NCBI GenBank assembly: GCA_030150585.1
Contig: JASLFM010000524.1
Location: forward strand, 1-9,403
Direction: 5' to 3'
From: Acidovorax sp.
GTDB lineage: Bacteria > Pseudomonadota > Gammaproteobacteria > Burkholderiales > Burkholderiaceae_C
DNA length: 9,403 nt
The notes under the pieces are model-generated. The model was not told the DNA's origin, ran no database searches, and saw only the letters and a list, made by a program, of their open reading frames with translations. Numbering within the stretch: the first letter of the stretch is position 1; each line of letters begins with the position of its first letter. Positions 5,839 through 9,403 of the stretch are shown here, in pieces. Both the position numbers and the translations under genes were made by a program.

Positions 5839-7089
5839 ATGCGCCCGCATCGCTTTTTCCGCCTGGCTGGCATTGCCGCCGCGCTGACCTGTGCCACGCT
5901 GACTGCCCTGGCGCAGCAGCCTCCCATCAAGGTGGCCCATATCGACACCTTCTCGGGGCCCACAGCCTCCACGGGAACCACGGTAGCCAAGACCCTGCTG
6001 TACGCCGTCCAGCGCATCAACGAGCGCGGCGGCGTGCTCGGGCGCAAGTTCGAGGTCACCCAGCTGGACAACGGCGGCGACTCCAACAAGGCCGTGGCAG
6101 GCCTCACCAGCACCATCGACCAGAAGATTCGCTTCATGGTGCAGGCCGGGAACTCGGGAATCGCGGGCGCTCTGCTCACGGCGGTCGACAAGCACAACCA
6201 GCGCAACCCCGACAGGCGGGTGCTCTATCTCAACTATGGCTCGGCGCTCCCCGAGTTGACCGAGGCCAAGTGCAGCTTCTGGATGTTCCGCTTCGAGGCG
6301 CACCAGCGCATGAAGATGCACGCCATCGCCGACTACGTGGCGAAAACCCCGGCCATCAAGAAAATCTACCTGCTCAACCAGGACTACAGCTTCGGCCACG
6401 AGGTGTCGAAGGACGCCAAGGCCATGATCGGCAAGGCCCGCCCTGATGTGGAGTTCGTGGGAGACGACTTCCACCCCTTCGGCAAGATCAAGGACTTCTC
6501 ACCGTACATCCTCAAAATCAAGCAGGCCGGTGCCGATACGGTGCTGACGGGCAACTGGGGCAACGATCTGGCGCTGCTCGTGCGCGCCAGCAAGGACGCG
6601 GGCCTGAAGACCAAGTACATCACCTATTACGGTGGCCTGTTCGGGGTGCCTACGGCCATTGGCCCTGCCGGTGAAGACACGGTGCTGCAGATCTCTTCCT
6701 GGCATCCGAACGTACCGGTCGAGGACAAGCAGCCCGAGTTGGAGAAGCTGCAGAAGGACTTCAAGGCGAACTTCGGCGAGGATTTGTACTACACCTCCAT
6801 CCTCGTGCAGATGGACATGCTGGCCAAGGCAATCGAGAAGGTGGGCAACGCCGATGACGTCGCTGCCATTGCGCGTGCGCTGGAGGGTATGGAATACGAC
6901 TCGCCCTTTGGCAAGATCAAGATGCGCGCAGGGGACCACCAGGCAACGCACCCGCTCTACATCACCCAGCTCGTAAAGGGCGTGAAGTACGACGCAGAGG
7001 GGCTCGGCCTGGGCTGGAAGACGGTCGCCCGGGTGGATGGCGCCGTGACCGAGCCGCCCATGGCGTGCAAGATGAACCGCCCGAGCTGA
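5839..7089 (+). CDS. Periplasmic ABC-transporter substrate-binding protein, LivK type (Peripla_BP_6 family)
   Basis: A 416-aa type I periplasmic binding protein. The signal peptide has basic MRPHRFFR, a hydrophobic core and probable cleavage after ALA at residue 25, leaving QQPPIKVAHI as the mature start. The first lobe has the typical IKVAHIDTFSGP beginning, followed by AVQRINERGGVLGRKFEV and later KIYLLNQDYSFGHE. The mature protein has two cysteines, C145 (EAKCSFWMFR) and C410 (PPMACKMNRP), which could form a disulfide. TGGAG at 5827-5831 lies 7 nt before the ATG. Relatives bind branched-chain amino acids, aromatic acids, urea or amides, and the ligand here cannot be read from the sequence. 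No permease or ATPase gene is adjacent, so it must use components encoded elsewhere or beyond 9403. The dehydrogenase gene follows after 9 bp. Confidence 0.93.
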   Translation: MRPHRFFRLAGIAAALTCATLTALAQQPPIKVAHIDTFSGPTASTGTTVAKTLLYAVQRINERGGVLGRKFEVTQLDNGGDSNKAVAGLTSTIDQKIRFMVQAGNSGIAGALLTAVDKHNQRNPDRRVLYLNYGSALPELTEAKCSFWMFRFEAHQRMKMHAIADYVAKTPAIKKIYLLNQDYSFGHEVSKDAKAMIGKARPDVEFVGDDFHPFGKIKDFSPYILKIKQAGADTVLTGNWGNDLALLVRASKDAGLKTKYITYYGGLFGVPTAIGPAGEDTVLQISSWHPNVPVEDKQPELEKLQKDFKANFGEDLYYTSILVQMDMLAKAIEKVGNADDVAAIARALEGMEYDSPFGKIKMRAGDHQATHPLYITQLVKGVKYDAEGLGLGWKTVARVDGAVTEPPMACKMNRPS

Positions 7090-7098
7090 TGCCGCGCG

Positions 7099-7875
7099 AT
7101 GCTGCCCCGTGATTGCGCACAAGGACTGGCCGGGCGCGTCGCCGTGGTGACGGGCGGCGCCTCGGGCCTGGGCGCCGCCACCGCGCGTGCACTGCGGGAC
7201 TGCGGTGCACAGACCATCGTACTGGACCGTACAGAAGGCTGTGACGCCGCCGACGGCATCGCACGGATCGCGGTGGACGTGAGCGACGATGCCGCGATGG
7301 AGCGCGCCTTCGAGCTGATCCGCGCCGCCCACGGTCCGGTGTACGTGCTCGTCAACTGCGCGGGCGTGGCGGAGCCCGCCAGCGTGGTGCGCAAGGGGCA
7401 GGCCATGCCGCTCGCCTTGTTCGAGCAGGTGATCGCTGTCAACCTGCTCGGCACCATCAACGCGATCCGCTGCGCAGTGCCGCAAATGATCGAGGCACGC
7501 AAGGGCCCACAGGCGCAGGCCGGCGTCGTCATCAACACCGCCTCCATCGCCGCGTTCGACGGGCAGGTGGGCCAGGCTGCCTATGCCGCGTCCAAGGGAG
7601 GGTGCGCGGGCATGGTGCTGCCGCTGGCGCGCGAGCTGGGCGAACACGGCATCCGCGTGATGGGCATCGCTCCCGGCGTTTTCGAGACCCCCATGACCTT
7701 GGGGCTGCCCCCAGCCTCGCGCGAGGTGGTATTCGCCGCCGTGCCGCCTTTTCCCCCGCGGCCGGGGCAGCCGGACGAGTTCGCGCGCCTCGTGCTGGAC
7801 ATCCTCTTCAACCCCCTGCTGAACGGCGAAGTGATCCGCCTGGACGGCGGCCTGCGCATGCCGGCGCGCCTCTAG
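7099..7875 (+). CDS. Short-chain dehydrogenase, HSD17B10-like (probable 3-hydroxyacyl-CoA dehydrogenase)
   Basis: A 258-aa classical SDR, probably NAD-dependent. It has the Rossmann motif TGGASGLG (18-25), an Asp at the end of beta2 (D43, favouring NAD over NADP), NCAG (86-89), N115, S149, and YAASK giving Y162 and K166. Around the active site, INTASIAAFDGQVGQAAYAA and the ending NGEVIRLDGGLRM closely follow the human HSD17B10/type 2 3-hydroxyacyl-CoA dehydrogenase pattern. That family oxidises 3-hydroxyacyl-CoA, 2-methyl-3-hydroxybutyryl-CoA and some steroids. The ATG at 7099 is 9 bp after the binding-protein stop and in the same frame. No clear Shine-Dalgarno is present, so translation is probably coupled. 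It is one of a tandem pair with the next gene. The true substrate is not known. Confidence 0.9.
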   Translation: MLPRDCAQGLAGRVAVVTGGASGLGAATARALRDCGAQTIVLDRTEGCDAADGIARIAVDVSDDAAMERAFELIRAAHGPVYVLVNCAGVAEPASVVRKGQAMPLALFEQVIAVNLLGTINAIRCAVPQMIEARKGPQAQAGVVINTASIAAFDGQVGQAAYAASKGGCAGMVLPLARELGEHGIRVMGIAPGVFETPMTLGLPPASREVVFAAVPPFPPRPGQPDEFARLVLDILFNPLLNGEVIRLDGGLRMPARL

Positions 7876-7901
7876 GGCATCAGGCGCACAGAGAGAACAC
7901 C

Positions 7902-8693
7902 ATGCTCATCGAAGGCTCCATCGCGGTGGTGACGGGCGCGGCCTCCGGCCTGGGCCGCGGCACGCTTGACATGCTGCGCGCACAGGGCGCGCGCGTGGCC
8001 GCCATCGACCTGCCCGAAGCACTGTCGGCGCTGCCTGCGGCAGCCGACCTGCTACCGCTGCCGGGCGATGTCGCCGACGCCGACGCCATGGCCGCAGCCT
8101 TTGCCCGGGTGCGCGCGCACTGGGGCCCGCCCCGCATCCTGGTGAACTGCGCCGGCGTGCTCGGCCCGGCGCGCGTGTTCCAGCACGACCGGACCACCGG
8201 CCGCATCGTGCCGCGCCCCATGGACGCATTCCGCCGCGTGATCGGCATCAACCTCACGGGCACCTTCAACACCATCCGCCTGTTTTGCGAGGCGCTGGTG
8301 CAGTGCGGTGCCTGCGACGACGGCGAAGAGCACGGCGTGATCGTGAACACCGCCTCGGTCGCCGCGTATGAAGCGCTGTCGGCACAGACGGCGTATGGAG
8401 CCTCCAAGGCCGGCGTCGCCGCCATGACGCTGCCCCTGGCACGGGAGCTGGCGCGCCACGGCATCCGCGTGGTGGCGCTCGCGCCCGGCACCTTCGAAAC
8501 CGGCATGTATGCGGTGATTCCAGGCCACACACGGCGCACGCTGATCGACGACGTGCCCTTCCCTCCCCGCCCGGGAAGGCCCGACGAATTCGCCCACATG
8601 GTGCGCGCCGTGCTGGAAAACCAGATGATGAACGGTTCGGTGGTCCGCATTGACGGCGCCGTCCGCATGCGCGAGCCCGCCGCGCGCCGCTGA
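7902..8693 (+). CDS. Short-chain dehydrogenase, second HSD17B10-like paralogue
   Basis: A 263-aa classical SDR with TGAASGLG (11-18), D36 at the end of beta2 (NAD preference), NCAG (82-85), N117, S152, Y165 and K169 (YGASK). All catalytic residues are in place. The C-terminal NGSVVRIDGAVRM again matches the HSD17B10 type. It differs from the preceding gene product in the loop before the catalytic Tyr, where YEALSAQ replaces FDGQVGQ. It also has an inserted segment after NCAG (HDRTTGRIVPRP, 95-106). Different substrate specificity is therefore likely. The frame is open upstream, but similarity begins at ATG 7902, which is preceded by the purine-rich AGAGAGAA. It lies 26 bp after the first SDR gene, with no terminator between, and reads on to the acyl-CoA synthetase gene. 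Confidence 0.9.
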   Translation: MLIEGSIAVVTGAASGLGRGTLDMLRAQGARVAAIDLPEALSALPAAADLLPLPGDVADADAMAAAFARVRAHWGPPRILVNCAGVLGPARVFQHDRTTGRIVPRPMDAFRRVIGINLTGTFNTIRLFCEALVQCGACDDGEEHGVIVNTASVAAYEALSAQTAYGASKAGVAAMTLPLARELARHGIRVVALAPGTFETGMYAVIPGHTRRTLIDDVPFPPRPGRPDEFAHMVRAVLENQMMNGSVVRIDGAVRMREPAARR

Positions 8694-8719
8694 TGCGAGC
8701 CCCGCCCCCAGGAAGGACC

Positions 8720-9403
8720 ATGGACCGCCCCACCCCCACCACCACCCGCGTCGAGGCGCTGTATGGCGACCGGCTCGTGCCCTGTCATGCGCCCCGCCCG
8801 GCCAACCTCGACGCCATGCTGCGCGCCACCGTGGCGCTGCGCGCCAACGCTCCCGCGCTGGAGGAGGGAGAGCGCATCTGGAGCTATGCCGAACTCGACC
8901 GCATCGCCAACCGCATCGCCACGGGCCTGCGGGCCTCTGGTGTGTCTGCGGGCGGGCGTGTGGCCCTCTTCATGGGCAACCGCATCGAGTTCACCGCACT
9001 GCTGTTCGGCATATGGCGCGCGGGCGCCGTGGCCGTGCCCATCGGCATGCGGCAAAGCGCGCAGGAGCTGGAGTACATGCTCAACCAATGCGCGGCAAGC
9101 GCCCTGGTGCTCGACGCATCGCTGGCCCCGCGCCTGCCGCCGCGCGAGCGCATCGCCAGCGTGCGTACCGTGGTCTACTGCGCCGACGCAGGCGAAACCT
9201 GGACCGGCGGCCCGGGCGCAATGGACTACCCCGCCCTGCTGGCGATGGGCTGCGACGCAACACTTGCGGCCCCCTTCGACGACCAGGCGCCCGCGTGCAT
9301 CATGTACACCTCGGGCACCACGGGCCACCCCAAAGGCGCAGTGCTTTCGCACCTCGGCTTCTTCCACACCGCGCACAACTACGCCGGCCGTTTCGGATAC
9401 CGC
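8720..9403 (+). CDS. AMP-forming acyl-CoA synthetase / ligase (ANL superfamily), 3' end outside the window
   Basis: The first 228 codons are open to the right edge with no stop; full-length relatives have about 500-560 residues. The enzyme would activate a carboxylic acid with ATP to an acyl-adenylate and then to an acyl-CoA thioester. The N-terminal part shows WSYAELDRIANRIATGLRA and later the ATP-binding P-loop YTSGTTGHPKG at 196-206, with the SGTTG core and the conserved Lys at 205. The substrate-binding region and the adenylation A8 motif lie beyond the window, so chain length or aromatic preference cannot be judged. ATG 8720 has an excellent ribosome site, AGGAAGGA at 8710-8717, and lies 26 bp after the second SDR gene. 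The context supports an operon for catabolism of an acid. Residues 4-9 are a Pro/Thr run (PTPTTT). Confidence 0.92.
   Translation, partial: MDRPTPTTTRVEALYGDRLVPCHAPRPANLDAMLRATVALRANAPALEEGERIWSYAELDRIANRIATGLRASGVSAGGRVALFMGNRIEFTALLFGIWRAGAVAVPIGMRQSAQELEYMLNQCAASALVLDASLAPRLPPRERIASVRTVVYCADAGETWTGGPGAMDYPALLAMGCDATLAAPFDDQAPACIMYTSGTTGHPKGAVLSHLGFFHTAHNYAGRFGYR

Noticed and set aside
7080..7101. Possible fusion of the binding protein and the first dehydrogenase, since they share a reading frame
   Set aside because: A TGA at 7087-7089 separates them, and the binding protein ends in a normal C terminus. One is exported and the other is a cytoplasmic enzyme, so read-through fusion makes no sense.
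7602..7901. Upstream extension of the second dehydrogenase frame
   Set aside because: It overlaps the C terminus of the first dehydrogenase. The Rossmann start MLIEGSIAVVTG fits ATG 7902.
7880..9376. A 498-codon minus-strand open frame opposite the second dehydrogenase and the acyl-CoA synthetase
   Set aside because: The plus strand has unambiguous SDR and AMP-binding motifs with good start sites. The minus frame crosses two separate genes and has no domain.
1..9403. CRISPR array, transposase, integrase or att-type direct repeats
   Set aside because: Reading through found no spaced direct repeats, no mobile-element gene, and no second copy of the tRNA 3' end.

Overview
The window looks like chromosomal DNA from a high-GC betaproteobacterium, most likely of the family Comamonadaceae (Acidovorax or a relative). 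This rests on the high G+C content, the protein sequences of RF2, PepN and class I FBPase, and a degenerate copy of what I remember as a Comamonadaceae-type dispersed repeat inside pepN. No database search was possible, so the family placement is an inference.

Bases 1-5005 are conserved housekeeping DNA, all on the plus strand and tightly packed. prfB (release factor 2, with its autoregulatory +1 frameshift site intact) is followed after 14 bp by pepN (aminopeptidase N) and then after 30 bp by fbp (fructose-1,6-bisphosphatase). A tRNA-Thr(CGT) gene follows, with a consensus -10 box lying across the fbp stop codon. A strong hairpin terminator closes the block.

Bases 5029-9403 have an accessory, catabolic character. 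A TetR-family repressor gene on the minus strand converges on the tRNA terminator and diverges from a plus-strand transcription unit. That unit encodes a periplasmic LivK-type solute-binding protein with no permease genes nearby, two tandem short-chain dehydrogenases that both resemble the HSD17B10 (3-hydroxyacyl-CoA dehydrogenase type 2) family, and the first 228 codons of an AMP-forming acyl-CoA synthetase that runs off the right edge. The 150-bp divergent intergenic region carries a good sigma70-like promoter. Just downstream of its predicted start is an inverted repeat that could be the TetR operator.

The working model is that a carboxylic acid is captured in the periplasm, activated to its CoA ester by the synthetase, and oxidised at a 3-hydroxyacyl (or 2-methyl-3-hydroxyacyl) stage by one or both dehydrogenases, with TetR sensing the acid or an acyl-CoA. 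The substrate cannot be read from the sequence. This cluster is the best candidate in the window for an uncharacterised pathway. The other point of real interest is the repeat element apparently domesticated in frame within pepN.
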